Notes: generated by a model not told the origin, from the sequence alone. Positions 36,217 to 46,227 are shown, counted from the first letter of the stretch. The stretch: 64,000 bases of DNA from Bdellovibrionales bacterium CG12_big_fil_rev_8_21_14_0_65_38_15 (GCA_002787775.1 PCUW01000039.1:1-64000), one strand, 5' to 3'. Program-made: numbers and translations.

Positions 36217-38043
36217 ATGCGCCTTTTAGAAAAATTTAAATTACCGTTTCTAAGTACTTTTCTTCGTGATGAAACAAATGAAGATAGAACTTTTTTCGCT
36301 CTCACTTTAATTACCGGTGTGGCGGCCGGTCTTGTTGCTGTCTCTCTTCACCAAATTACTTACGCACTAACAGATTGGATCGGAACTAATAAATCATTTG
36401 ATCTTCGAGCTCTATGCCTTGGTGGCGGAGCTCTTCTCGTTTCAAGTTGGTTTACCTTTAGACATTTCCCCTCAACGTCAGGCTCTGGTATTCCTGGAGT
36501 TAAAGTGGCGCTTGCCGTTTTTCATGGCAAAATCGAACTTAAAAATACGATCGCTAAATATGTGACAACAATTTTTTCTCTCTCTTCAGGCTTATCTATT
36601 GGAAGAGAAGGCCCGACTGTTGCTGTTACTTCCGGGATTGGCTCCTGGCTGGGCTCTATTTTCTCGTTACCCAAAGCACGTATCAAAGCCTTGGTTGCGA
36701 TTGGATCTGCCGGTGGTATTGCTGCCGCCTTCCACACACCTATTGCTGCCGTCATCTTTACCCTTGAAGAAGTTGTTGGTGATCTTAATGCCACCAAAGT
36801 TTTAGGTCCTGTTATTATTTCTGCTGTCGCCGCTTCAATTACGGCCCAGGTTCTTCTTGGCGGTGAGCCGCATGCCTTTGATCAACTTCATTATTCTCTT
36901 TCGAGCTCAAGAGAGTTGATTGTTTATTTATTGCTTGGAATTATCTGCGCTGTACTTGGAACTGCATGGGTGAAATCAGTATTAAAGATGCGCGAAATTA
37001 ACCTTAAGATTTTCAAACATCATCGCCTGACGCCAACGATGATTGTCTTTTTTGTTATTGCGGCCATCAGTCTTATTTACCCAAGAGTTTTAGGTAGTGG
37101 TCACGACACAATCGCCGAAGCCCTTAACTCTCTCTTGCTTGACTGGAAACTTTTGGCGGCTCTTTTTGTTTTAAAATTTATCGCTACGACTTTAAGTTAT
37201 TCCACTGGTGTATCAGGTGGTCTTTTCATGCCGACTCTATTGATGGGAGCTACTCTTGGAGCTTTTGTCGCTTCAATGGCAGCGCAAGTTTTTCCTGAAG
37301 TAGCTAATAATCCTGGTGCTTACGCTCTTGTTGGAATGGGCGCTTATTTTGTCGCCGTAATTCGAACGCCATTTACTTCCATTATTATGGTTTTTGAAAT
37401 GACCAGAAATTATAATCTTATTTTACCTTTAATGGTTGCGAACAGTATTTCCTACGTTCTTTCAAACCATCTTCTACATGGAAGTGTTTATGAAAACCTT
37501 TCTGAACAAGACGGAATTCACTTACCTACGAGAGATGATAATGAGGTTCTAGAAAGCCTTGTGGTTGAAGATGCTATGGTAACCGAACCAGTAACACTTA
37601 ACTCTCACTTAACGGCTCAAGAAGCTTGGGAAGGGACTAGACACGGTGAATACTCAGGCTATCCTGTTGTTAGAAATGGACTGCTTGATGGTATGGTTTC
37701 TACCAACCAACTTAAAGCGATGGTTGCAAGAGGTGATGGGGCCAAGAAGATTTCAGACATTGCTGAACAAAAAGTTATTACGATTCACCCTGATCAGTCG
37801 CTTCTCGTTGCCTTTCATAAACTCAAGCGTTTTCAAGTCTCAAGACTTCCTGTTGTTTCAAGGCTCAACGATAAAAAATTGATTGGTATCATTACAGCTG
37901 AAAATATTGTTTCTCAATTCGGCTATCATATTGCTGAAGAAGAAAAGCTGGAACAACTTGAAAAAGAAACAGAAGAAATAATTGAAGATATTGTTGAAGA
38001 TATTATTGAAGATAAAAAGGAAGACAAACCAATTAAGGTTTGA
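36217..38043 (+). CDS. ClC-family chloride/proton antiporter with CBS domains
   Basis: The 608-residue inner-membrane protein carries the ClC anion-path motifs: GSGIPG (89-94), GREGP (129-133, gating Glu E131) and GGLFMP. E184-E185 (FTLEEV) match the position of the internal proton glutamate of E. coli ClcA, so exchange rather than channel behaviour is likely. Two CBS domains follow at about 450-570 (VEDAMVTEPVTL and KLIGIITAENIV), which may bind nucleotides. The last 40 residues are a Glu/Asp/Lys-rich tail. The role is probably anion balance or acid resistance. Confidence 0.93.
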   Translation: MRLLEKFKLPFLSTFLRDETNEDRTFFALTLITGVAAGLVAVSLHQITYALTDWIGTNKSFDLRALCLGGGALLVSSWFTFRHFPSTSGSGIPGVKVALAVFHGKIELKNTIAKYVTTIFSLSSGLSIGREGPTVAVTSGIGSWLGSIFSLPKARIKALVAIGSAGGIAAAFHTPIAAVIFTLEEVVGDLNATKVLGPVIISAVAASITAQVLLGGEPHAFDQLHYSLSSSRELIVYLLLGIICAVLGTAWVKSVLKMREINLKIFKHHRLTPTMIVFFVIAAISLIYPRVLGSGHDTIAEALNSLLLDWKLLAALFVLKFIATTLSYSTGVSGGLFMPTLLMGATLGAFVASMAAQVFPEVANNPGAYALVGMGAYFVAVIRTPFTSIIMVFEMTRNYNLILPLMVANSISYVLSNHLLHGSVYENLSEQDGIHLPTRDDNEVLESLVVEDAMVTEPVTLNSHLTAQEAWEGTRHGEYSGYPVVRNGLLDGMVSTNQLKAMVARGDGAKKISDIAEQKVITIHPDQSLLVAFHKLKRFQVSRLPVVSRLNDKKLIGIITAENIVSQFGYHIAEEEKLEQLEKETEEIIEDIVEDIIEDKKEDKPIKV

Positions 38044-38059
38044 TCTTCCTATCATTTAA

Positions 38060-40150
38060 TTAATCTAAAAGATTTTCGACGTTTTTATTAAGTTCAAGAC
38101 TCCACATCAATTTAACGTATTCAGCATGTGACCAAGCCAGAGGTGTTGCTCCGCCAGTGCCTTCGCCTGAACCTTCAAAAACCTGCTCTGGAATCATTTG
38201 ACCGTCGTTAGCAAAGAAAACATAGCTATCTAAGATATGATTGGCTTCTCTTCTTGCTGCTTCATAAGTCAGGCCGCCTGTGCGAGCTCTTTCAAGAGCA
38301 AAACGAGCATGCTCACCAGAAAGAAGAGGCCAAAGGCGTCCCTTCTTGTTTTCACCGTAAGCATCGTAAGAGTAACGGTACCAGCCGTAATACTCTCCAA
38401 CTTTTTGTCTAATATGAGCGTTAACTTCTTTTTGTGAAACGAGAAGTCTTGAGTCATTGGCATCAACTAGACCCATAAGAGCTAGTTTTAAAAAGCCTTG
38501 ATCAAGCATTGCAGTCATATCAACTTGTTGGCCGGAGTTTGCGACAGTACAAGTTGATCCATCATTTGGATTCCAATTAGCTGAATAATTAGCGCAACCA
38601 CCAACACGAACATAATACTTACCGCCTCCGTTCACACCATTTGTAGTGAAGGTCCAAGAGTGAATATTATCGTATGGCTTCGTTAGCCAATCATTCGCGA
38701 TTCTTGCGTATCTTGGTTCACCTAGAAGCTTAGCGCCTTCAAGTAATGCTGCCGTTGCAACAGAGAAAGTTGAAGGTGAAATACCAAAATTTTCTTCCCA
38801 ACGCTCTTGAGCAGACCAAGGGCCGTAATTGACGATGAAGTCCAAACCTAAACGAACCATTGGGCCAAACTCAGCCACTAAAGCTGGTCTTTGATCAGCA
38901 GGAAGATTTCTATAAAGATGAGCAAAAAGCTGAACAGGATAACCGACTTGGTCTAATTGTAAGCCGCTCCAATAAGCATTGCCATCAGTCCAAACGTTTT
39001 GTGGGAAAGCACCTTTTTTAGCGATGATACGATCACCATAGCGCCATTCACCAGATTGATACTGAACTGATTTTAAAAAACGTAGAGCGCGAAGTGGAGT
39101 TTCAAGATCCCCTGCAGATACAAGAGCAAGTCCTACGTGAAACAAGTCACGTGGCCAAACAAGGTGATATCCACCAGTAAATACACCTGGATATTCGAAT
39201 GTTTCATCGCCCCATGGTTTAGATAATGAAGCAATCATCGCTCCACGAACTTCTTTATCTTCGTGAACACGTAGAGTGAAGATTGAGCGTTTATAAAGTT
39301 CTTTGTGAGCTTGGTTTTTTAGTTTTGGAAGTTTATAGCCATCAATGAGTTTATTCCAACCATCATTATAAGCATTCATACCTGAAGCTAAATAAGACTC
39401 ATTAAACTGGTTATCGCCTGCAAAATTATAGGTCACATAAAACTCATATGTTCCTTTTTGAGCAGGTACTGACAATTTTGCCATACCAGCAACGTTTCCG
39501 TTGATGGCCTGAGAATTACTCCAATTCATTTCAAAGTTGTCGTTTAGATCTTGCCAACCATCAGATACGCCAACAAAACCTACTGATGTTTTTTCAAAGC
39601 CTGAAGTTGAACGAACGACTAAACGTGTAGCGTTCTCTTTAAATTCTAGTTTATCTTGGTGAGCATAGCCTTGATCATTATAACCTGTGTTCTCTAGTGC
39701 TGGATTCACAAGCAAATGAAAACTTAGGCCATCTTGATAGGCTTCAACTTTAACCTTATCAACTAAAACCTGAGTTCCAGGAATCGTGTAATAAGTATGT
39801 TCGATTTGAAAGCGAAAACCTGTATCGATATTTGTCATCTTAACTAGTGACGGTGACAAGACTTCTACTTTTTGAATGGTTGAAATTCTTTCTTCGACCA
39901 TAAAAGATGATTCATCACTAACCAAAATTTGAGAGTCTTTGATCTGTGCATTATCAATGTTCGGATAATAAGTTTCAGTCAACATTCCCTGAGCATTAGT
40001 GAACCAAACTTTAGATTCAAGATCAGCTGAAGTTGCTGCTTGAACCTTTTTTGCTGATGACCAGTTCGGAACGATGCCAGGAGCGCCGGGAGCGTTAGCA
40101 AAAGTCGCTGTACTCGCCAAAAATAGCGCAGTGCTCAAAAGTTTATTCAT
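38060..40150 (-). CDS. Secreted glucoamylase, glycoside hydrolase family 15
   Basis: The protein has 696 residues from the ATG at 40150 (GGAG 6 bases upstream). A signal peptide (MNKLLSTALFLASTATFANA) precedes the bacterial N-terminal beta-sandwich domain (GAPG at its start, VWFTNAQGMLTETYYPNIDN) and the alpha/alpha barrel. HLVWPRDLFHVGLALVSAGD is the family signature. ERWEENFGISPSTFSVATAA holds the general acid Glu and LAWSHAEYVKL the general base Glu. It releases glucose from the non-reducing ends of starch or glycogen outside the cytoplasm. It is divergent from the glucose symporter and glucokinase, forming one pathway. Confidence 0.93.
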   Translation of the reverse strand: MNKLLSTALFLASTATFANAPGAPGIVPNWSSAKKVQAATSADLESKVWFTNAQGMLTETYYPNIDNAQIKDSQILVSDESSFMVEERISTIQKVEVLSPSLVKMTNIDTGFRFQIEHTYYTIPGTQVLVDKVKVEAYQDGLSFHLLVNPALENTGYNDQGYAHQDKLEFKENATRLVVRSTSGFEKTSVGFVGVSDGWQDLNDNFEMNWSNSQAINGNVAGMAKLSVPAQKGTYEFYVTYNFAGDNQFNESYLASGMNAYNDGWNKLIDGYKLPKLKNQAHKELYKRSIFTLRVHEDKEVRGAMIASLSKPWGDETFEYPGVFTGGYHLVWPRDLFHVGLALVSAGDLETPLRALRFLKSVQYQSGEWRYGDRIIAKKGAFPQNVWTDGNAYWSGLQLDQVGYPVQLFAHLYRNLPADQRPALVAEFGPMVRLGLDFIVNYGPWSAQERWEENFGISPSTFSVATAALLEGAKLLGEPRYARIANDWLTKPYDNIHSWTFTTNGVNGGGKYYVRVGGCANYSANWNPNDGSTCTVANSGQQVDMTAMLDQGFLKLALMGLVDANDSRLLVSQKEVNAHIRQKVGEYYGWYRYSYDAYGENKKGRLWPLLSGEHARFALERARTGGLTYEAARREANHILDSYVFFANDGQMIPEQVFEGSGEGTGGATPLAWSHAEYVKLMWSLELNKNVENLLD

Positions 40151-40174
40151 TACTCTCTCCAGTAATCTTATTTC

Positions 40175-40186
40175 TTTGTTAACAAA
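40175..40186. promoter_or_regulatory. 12-bp palindrome, likely operator
   Basis: TTTGTTAACAAA is a perfect 12-base palindrome between the divergent GH15 and symporter genes. It overlaps the -35 box of the plus-strand promoter and lies 25 bases before the GH15 ATG, so one bound repressor or activator could control both directions. The regulator is not encoded nearby. Confidence 0.5.
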
Positions 40187-40207
40187 ATTTGATTGAATCA
40201 CTATAGT
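40179..40207 (+). promoter_or_regulatory. Sigma-70 promoter for the symporter-glucokinase unit
   Basis: TTAACA (40179-40184) and TATAGT (40202-40207) with a 17-base spacer, 28 bases before the ATG at 40236. The -35 box lies in the 12-bp palindrome. Confidence 0.55.
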
Positions 40208-40235
40208 AACTTGTTCCAATCCTGACTAGTTCACA

Positions 40236-41867
40236 ATGAGGCGCCCCGTGTCAATTACACTTGAATCGATCGACTACATTATAATTGCTACATACTTCGT
40301 TATTGTCTTTGGCATAGCCTGGGCAGTTAAAACTCCGAAATCAGATAATGGCGGTCAATCAGAAGATTATTTCTTGGCCGGAAGAAACCTTGGATGGTTT
40401 GCCATTGGCGCTTCTTTATTTGCTTCAAATATTGGCTCAGAACATCTTATTGGCCTTGCCGGTGCAGGTGCCTCAAGTGGATTACCCGTAGCTCAGTTTG
40501 AAATTTTGGCCGGATTTATTCTTTTAATTCTTGGTTGGGTCTTCGTTCCCTTTTATTTACAAAGTGGTGTGACAACGATGCCCGAATTTTTAGAAATGCG
40601 TTACTCACGTGCCGCTAGAAATTATTTATCTTTTATTTCGGTAGTAGCTTACGTCATTACAAAAATTTCAGCTACGATTTTTGCTGGCGCCGTCGTCTTT
40701 GAAGCGATGGGAATGGATTTTTGGATTGGCGCTTTAGTTGTCGTTTTATCTACGGGCATCTACACAGCAATGGGTGGACTACGCGCTGTTATTTATACCG
40801 ATACGATGCAAGTTTTTGTCATGATCGGTGGTGCTATCCTTGTCACTTATTTTGGTATCGAAGCCATTGGTGGTTTTCACGCCGCTCGCGAACAACTCTC
40901 ACCAGAGTTTTATAATTTATGGAAAGCGGCTGATCACCCAGAATTTCCATGGACTGGTATTCTGTTTGGCGCGCCTATTCTAGGTATTTGGTATTGGTGT
41001 ACGGATCAATTTATTGTTCAACGTGTTTTATCTGCAAAGAATCTATCACAGGCAAGAAAAGGAACACTATTTGCTGGCTATTTAAAAATGCTTCCGATGT
41101 TTCTTTTTGTTGTTCCCGGTATGGTTGCTCTTGTCTTGGCACAAAACAATCAACTAACTCTTGAGCGTCCTGACCATGCCCTTCCAGCTCTTATCGGATC
41201 AGTTCTTCCTATGGGTGTACGTGGTCTTGTGATGGCAGGCCTTCTTGCTGCCCTTATGAGTTCTCTCTCATCTGTTTTCAATTCATGTTCAACGCTGATT
41301 ACTTATGATTTTTATAAAGTAAGAAAGCCCAATGCTACTGACAAAGAACTTTTTAAAGTTGGTCAAATTGCAACTGTGGTCCTAGTTGGTCTTGGAGTTC
41401 TTTGGATTCCATTGATGAAATATATTTCAGGTGGATTATTTACATACGTTCAAAGTATTCAAGCTTATATTTCGCCTCCAATTGCAGCGGTCTTCCTTTT
41501 AGGCCTTTTATTTAAAAGATTAAACACTCAAGGAGCTCTAGCTTCTCTTGGAACCGGCTTTGTTTTAGGTGTTGGTCGTCTTATTTTAGAAATCAATAAA
41601 GAAAGTCTTTCTGGCTTTTTCTATAATCTAGCGACGATGAACTTCTTAAACTTTGCCTTCTTCTTATTTGTTATTTGTAGCGCAGTCTTGATTGCTGTGA
41701 GTCTAATGACAGCTGCCCCTGATGCCGCTAAAATTGAAAAAGTTTGCTTCAATGCAGACACACCAAAAGTTCCAACAAATATGACTGAGATCGGGCTTTC
41801 ACTTCTTCTCATCGTTATTATTGCAATTACTTGGATTGTCTTTTCTCCTCTTGGTATTGGAGCATGA
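40236..41867 (+). CDS. Sodium/glucose (SGLT-type) symporter
   Basis: This 543-residue SSS-family inner-membrane transporter has about 14 helices. SEDYFLAGRNLGWFAIGASLFASNIGSEHLIGLAGAG is the SGLT hallmark, and TDQFIVQRVLSAKNLSQARKGTLFAGYLK contains the second family signature (close to the vSGLT pattern). ALMSSLSSVFNS carries the Ser pair of the sodium site. It imports a hexose, most likely glucose, with sodium. The ATG lacks a strong ribosome site; a GTG at 40248 with AGG 6 bases upstream is possible. The next gene, a glucokinase, overlaps its stop. Confidence 0.92.
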   Translation: MRRPVSITLESIDYIIIATYFVIVFGIAWAVKTPKSDNGGQSEDYFLAGRNLGWFAIGASLFASNIGSEHLIGLAGAGASSGLPVAQFEILAGFILLILGWVFVPFYLQSGVTTMPEFLEMRYSRAARNYLSFISVVAYVITKISATIFAGAVVFEAMGMDFWIGALVVVLSTGIYTAMGGLRAVIYTDTMQVFVMIGGAILVTYFGIEAIGGFHAAREQLSPEFYNLWKAADHPEFPWTGILFGAPILGIWYWCTDQFIVQRVLSAKNLSQARKGTLFAGYLKMLPMFLFVVPGMVALVLAQNNQLTLERPDHALPALIGSVLPMGVRGLVMAGLLAALMSSLSSVFNSCSTLITYDFYKVRKPNATDKELFKVGQIATVVLVGLGVLWIPLMKYISGGLFTYVQSIQAYISPPIAAVFLLGLLFKRLNTQGALASLGTGFVLGVGRLILEINKESLSGFFYNLATMNFLNFAFFLFVICSAVLIAVSLMTAAPDAAKIEKVCFNADTPKVPTNMTEIGLSLLLIVIIAITWIVFSPLGIGA

Positions 41868-42778
41868 ATTCAATGCGAGTTGCTCTAGGTATTGATATTG
41901 GTGGCACCAACACTAAAATGGCGATCGTTAACGATCAAGGCCAACCACTAAAGCAATCAACTTTTCCAACAAGATCAACTATTCCATTTAGTGATTATGC
42001 TGATGAAGTCTTTTCAGAAGCAATGAAGCTAAGTGCAGGCTATGAACTTTACGGCGTAGGCGTTGGCGCCCCAAATGCCAATTCGGCAACCGGTGAAATT
42101 GTTCAACCAGTAAATCTTGGTTGGAAACTCGCACCACTTGTTAAAGATTTTACTGATCGATTTAAAACAGATGTCTTTTTAGAAAATGATGCCAATGTCG
42201 CCGCCCTTGGTGAAAAAGTTTGGGGCCTTGGTAAAGAGAGCGATCATTTTATTGTCGTTACTCTTGGGACAGGAATCGGCACAGGGATCATCTCTCATGG
42301 GCAATTGATATCTGGTCCAACAGGTATGGCCGGCGAAGGTGGACATATCACCATCTATCCAGGTGGAAGACCTTGTAACTGCGGTGGTTTTGGTCACCTT
42401 GAATGCTACGCCTCTGTTCGTGGATTAAAGCTTCATGTGCAAGAACAAACCAATAAAGATTTAAAATTTTCAGAAATTTCGACTGAGTTTAAAAAGGGAA
42501 ATCCAGACATCTTAAGAGCCGTGCAGTTAGCTGCACACGATCTTGGAATGGGTCTTGCTCAAATGCAAACACTTTTTAACCCAGATCTTTTCGTTCTAGC
42601 GGGTGGAGTTTCCACGTTAGGTGCAAATTTTAGAGCGATGGTTGAAGCTGGTTTAAATGAGTCTTCTTATGGACCATTTAAAAATAGTTCCAAAGTCTTA
42701 CTTTCTCCAATCTCGACAGAACACGGCGCCGTTACCGGAGCCGCTTCATTAGTCTTTTGGAAAAAGCCTCTACTTTAA
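41864..42778 (+). CDS. ROK-family glucokinase
   Basis: The protein has 304 residues from the ATG overlapping the symporter stop (ATGA); the ATG at 41873 is nearly as good. GIDIGGTNTKMAIV binds ATP, ENDANVAALGE holds the catalytic Asp, and GTGIGTGII follows. The ROK zinc motif reads CNCGGFGHLEC: the third Cys of the usual CxCGxxGCxE is His, with a Cys just after the Glu, a known kind of variation. It phosphorylates imported glucose to glucose 6-phosphate. It converges on polA with a 9-base overlap. Confidence 0.9.
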   Translation: MNSMRVALGIDIGGTNTKMAIVNDQGQPLKQSTFPTRSTIPFSDYADEVFSEAMKLSAGYELYGVGVGAPNANSATGEIVQPVNLGWKLAPLVKDFTDRFKTDVFLENDANVAALGEKVWGLGKESDHFIVVTLGTGIGTGIISHGQLISGPTGMAGEGGHITIYPGGRPCNCGGFGHLECYASVRGLKLHVQEQTNKDLKFSEISTEFKKGNPDILRAVQLAAHDLGMGLAQMQTLFNPDLFVLAGGVSTLGANFRAMVEAGLNESSYGPFKNSSKVLLSPISTEHGAVTGAASLVFWKKPLL

Positions 42779-45496
42779 ATCAAACCAATTTTTAGCAATA
42801 CCAACATCTACTCGAAGTGGAATCGATAGCTGAACCACATTTTCCATACATTCTTTGATTAAAGCTGCTAGTTCATCTGCTTGATTTTCAGGCACATCAA
42901 AAATAAGTTCATCGTGAACCTGAAGCAGCATCAATGCGTCTAACTTAGAATTTTCTAAACGCTTTTCAATTTCAATCATCGCAAGCTTTAAAATATCCGC
43001 TGCTGTTCCTTGAATAGGGCTATTGATGGCCATACGTTCAGCATTTGCCTTAATTGTTCTATTGCTTGAATTAATATCGGGGAGATATCTTCTTCTACCA
43101 TGCAGGGTGATAGCATAACCAGTCTTCTCAGCTTCTTCTTTTAGTCCATCGAGATAACTTTTAATCTGCGAGAATTTTTCAAAATATTTGGTAATATAGT
43201 CTTTAGCTTCAGACCTTGAAATTCTCAGAGCTTTAGCTAAACCAAAAGAAGATTGACCATACATTAAGCCAAAGTTAACGGCTTTGGCGTTTGATCTATC
43301 ACTTGAAGTCACATCTTTAAGTGGAATTCCCATCACCTCTGAAGCTGTTTGGGCGTGAATATCTTGATCATTCTTAAACGCATGAATCATAGTTTTGTCT
43401 TGAGAGAAATGAGCGAGCAAACGAAGCTCAACTTGAGAGTAGTCCGCTCCAACTAACACATGTCCAGGACTTGCGATAAAGCCACGTCTTACTTTTTTAC
43501 CGAGATCAGACCTTACTGGAATATTTTGAAGATTAGGCTCAGTTGAAGACAATCTTCCTGTGGCCGCTACATTTTGATTGAAGTGCGTATGAATTTTGTG
43601 ACTCTTAGGATTCGCGAGTAATGGAATGGCTTTCACATATGTTGAAAAGAGTTTTCCAATTTCTCTGTATTGCAATAAGAGATCTGGAAGTGGGTGAAGG
43701 TTTCTAGAAGCTAATTCTTCTAGCACTTCTGCATCGGTTGATGGACCCGTTTTATTCTTTTTAAGAATAGGAAGTTCAAGATCTGTATAGAGTATCTCTC
43801 CTAATTGCTTTGGTGAATTTAAATTAAACTCTTTTCCAACGCTATCCCATGCCTGATTTTGAAGATCAGCAAGTGTCAATTCAAGCTCACCTTCAAAGTT
43901 TTTGAAATAGTCAGCATCAATAGAGATACCTTGATTTTCCATCTTTGCCAGAATGGAAAATAATTTATCGTCCATTTCATAATAAATTTTTTCTAATTCT
44001 TTTTTCTTTAAATCTTGCTTTAAAAGCCCGGCAATTTCATAAATAGCAGCAGCACGCTCACCAAACGCTTTAGAGCTAAAATCAATATCTGCTAAAAGCG
44101 GCGCTTCCTTTTTCAAACTAAAAGGTACAAGCGCTAGACTTAAATATTCTTTGGCCATCGATTCAACTGTATGTGATCGATCAGCACTTAAATTATAATG
44201 GGCCTGTGAGATATCAAAAGTTGGAGCTTTAAGGTGTATTCCTTCCTTGAGAGCAAAAGAATGATCCGTTTTGACATGATCACTTAACCACTCAATTTTA
44301 TCGTTATTCCAAAACTGAGATAGCAACGCCTTAAAGCATTTTGCACTTAAAGCATCTTCACCAACAAAGGCTAACCAATAACTTTTCTTACCGTCACCGC
44401 TAAGACCTATTCCAGCTAACTTTCTTGCGAGTGGGTCTTCAGAGTCATAAACAGAATAGCTACCAACAGCACTCCAAGACTGACTCTCTTTAAGAAATTG
44501 CTCAAAACTTTCTTCACTCACAATTTCAAGATCGATCTGTGCTGCGTGGGTTTCACTTGAGAGATTAACCAACATCGGCTCGTGAGAGTCATCTGTATTG
44601 GATTTTTTCGTTTGGGCAAAAGCCGTGCGCTCTTCAATTTGTCTTAAATCTAAAAATTGATTCATGACTTGTTTAAGCGCGAGCTTTTTCATGAAATCAA
44701 TAAAATCATCATTTGGACTAAAATGATAAGCTGTATCTTCTGCTTTTACTGGTAATTCCATATCAGTGACGATTTCAATGAGTTTTTTTGACAATAGTCC
44801 TGCTTCTAGGTGATCACTAAAAGCTTCAACCAGTTTTTTGCCTTTAAAGGTGTCTTTAGCTGCAATACATCCATCAAGGGTTTCATGCTCCGCTAAAAGT
44901 TTTGCTGCACCTTTAGCGCCGATCCCTCTCATACCAGGAATATTATCCGAAGCATCGCCAACCATTGAAAGATAATCGACAATTTGATCAGGTCTTACGC
45001 CCATTTTTTCAAAGACATCGTTTGGTTCGTAAATTTTATTTTTCATGGTATCGAGCATTTTGATATTACCACCGACAAATTGCATAAGGTCTTTGTCACC
45101 AGACGCAATAAGGATTTCATCAAAATAATCTCTCCACTGAACTGCTGCACTTCCAATAATATCATCGGCTTCATAACGATCATTTGAGATGGACGGCATT
45201 CTTAATTTTTCAAGGGCCTGATCAATCAAACCAAATTGTGGCTTAAGCTCATCAGGTGGTTCAGTACGATTGGCTTTATATTCATCGTACATTTCATTTC
45301 TAAAACTTCCACCGGCTGTATCTCTGGCCAACAATAAATGTGTTGGTTGATAATCAGCTAATAATTTTTTCATCATCATCAAAACACCATGAACAGCATT
45401 AGTTGGCGTTCCATCTGGTGCATTCATTCCACGAACGGCGAAAAAAGCGCGAAAAATAAAATTTGAGACATCAACAATGATGAGACGTTTTGACAT
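42770..45496 (-). CDS. polA: DNA polymerase I, proofreading motifs lost
   Basis: The 908-residue enzyme fills gaps and removes RNA primers. The 5' nuclease (about 1-290) is intact (IIVDVSNFIFRAFFA, EADDIIGS, ASGDKDLMQ, GDASDNIPGMRGIG). The polymerase (about 520-908) has motif A DYSQVELRLLAH, motif B RSNAKAVNFGLMYG and motif C LLQVHDELIFD. The middle 3'-5' exonuclease fold is present but the DxE of Exo I is replaced (SAVGSYSVYD) and the Exo III Asp is absent (IYEIAGLL); only the TDHSFA and FDIS Asp remain. Proofreading is thus probably absent, as in several other bacteria. GGAG lies 6 bases before the ATG. Confidence 0.96.
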   Translation of the reverse strand: MSKRLIIVDVSNFIFRAFFAVRGMNAPDGTPTNAVHGVLMMMKKLLADYQPTHLLLARDTAGGSFRNEMYDEYKANRTEPPDELKPQFGLIDQALEKLRMPSISNDRYEADDIIGSAAVQWRDYFDEILIASGDKDLMQFVGGNIKMLDTMKNKIYEPNDVFEKMGVRPDQIVDYLSMVGDASDNIPGMRGIGAKGAAKLLAEHETLDGCIAAKDTFKGKKLVEAFSDHLEAGLLSKKLIEIVTDMELPVKAEDTAYHFSPNDDFIDFMKKLALKQVMNQFLDLRQIEERTAFAQTKKSNTDDSHEPMLVNLSSETHAAQIDLEIVSEESFEQFLKESQSWSAVGSYSVYDSEDPLARKLAGIGLSGDGKKSYWLAFVGEDALSAKCFKALLSQFWNNDKIEWLSDHVKTDHSFALKEGIHLKAPTFDISQAHYNLSADRSHTVESMAKEYLSLALVPFSLKKEAPLLADIDFSSKAFGERAAAIYEIAGLLKQDLKKKELEKIYYEMDDKLFSILAKMENQGISIDADYFKNFEGELELTLADLQNQAWDSVGKEFNLNSPKQLGEILYTDLELPILKKNKTGPSTDAEVLEELASRNLHPLPDLLLQYREIGKLFSTYVKAIPLLANPKSHKIHTHFNQNVAATGRLSSTEPNLQNIPVRSDLGKKVRRGFIASPGHVLVGADYSQVELRLLAHFSQDKTMIHAFKNDQDIHAQTASEVMGIPLKDVTSSDRSNAKAVNFGLMYGQSSFGLAKALRISRSEAKDYITKYFEKFSQIKSYLDGLKEEAEKTGYAITLHGRRRYLPDINSSNRTIKANAERMAINSPIQGTAADILKLAMIEIEKRLENSKLDALMLLQVHDELIFDVPENQADELAALIKECMENVVQLSIPLRVDVGIAKNWFDLK

Positions 45497-45564
45497 GAAA
45501 AGCTCCTAACTTTAGAGCTCATTTTTTAACATTTTGAAGATTAACTTGGTAGGACAGGTGCGTT

Positions 45565-46065
45565 TTACCTGGCGATAGTTCCGGTCTCGCTAAACCAGCT
45601 GGTTTTGCGCTTTTTAATCGCTTCTGCAGTGCCATCATTGGCCATCACAGAAGTATCTGCCATGACGTCTCCAAGCCTATGCCCAGAGTCTAATTTATAA
45701 AGCAGATAGACCTCCATTAGTATTAAGGGAAGGCCCAGTACAAGGGAGAAGATCCATCCCCAAAAAGGAATGATGGCGAGAACAAGTGGAATAATAATAG
45801 GAAGATTTCTAATAAAAGACTGCTTCATGGTGCAGGGTTTTCCATCTTCCAATGAGATGACGGCAAAGCCCATAAACTTCTTTCCAACACTTTGACCGTT
45901 TTGAAGAGAATCTGCCACACCGATATAGGTGACACTCAATAAAATCCCAAGAGGGTAAAAGAAAAAAGATAATAATAAGACAATGAACAAGTCGATAGAC
46001 TTGGCCAAGATACGAGTGAGCCTTGCGACCTTTAAAGGGCGCTTGAGAATGTATTTTCTCATCAT
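45565..46065 (-). CDS. RDD-family membrane protein
   Basis: The protein has 166 residues with three hydrophobic segments (about 25-50, 85-105 and 105-125). RILAKSIDLFIVLLLSFF carries the Arg...Asp pattern, and GQSVGKKFMGFAVISLEDGKPCTMKQSFIRNLPI plus HRLGDVMADTSV are typical of RDD proteins. The family's role is poorly defined; sodium-proton exchange has been proposed for some members. It lies 68 bases upstream of polA on the same strand, probably by chance. Two adjacent ATGs occur, and neither has a good ribosome site. Confidence 0.75.
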   Translation of the reverse strand: MMRKYILKRPLKVARLTRILAKSIDLFIVLLLSFFFYPLGILLSVTYIGVADSLQNGQSVGKKFMGFAVISLEDGKPCTMKQSFIRNLPIIIPLVLAIIPFWGWIFSLVLGLPLILMEVYLLYKLDSGHRLGDVMADTSVMANDGTAEAIKKRKTSWFSETGTIAR

Positions 46066-46161
46066 AAATCGATCTTATCTTATTGATTTCTTTAATGATA
46101 TAAGGCAAAAAAGTATCACGACGTAATAAATGCACTGCATCAGGTCACATACAATAGAAGC

Positions 46162-46190
46162 TGGACGTAACACTCTAGAATGGGTAAATA
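46162..46190 (+). promoter_or_regulatory. Candidate promoter for trxA
   Basis: TGGACG (46162-46167) and TAAATA (46185-46190) with a 17-base spacer, about 38 bases before the trxA ATG. The hexamers are only partly canonical. Confidence 0.35.
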
Positions 46191-46227
46191 TTGTAATTAC
46201 CTTTAAGTGAAAAAAGTGGAGGACCGC

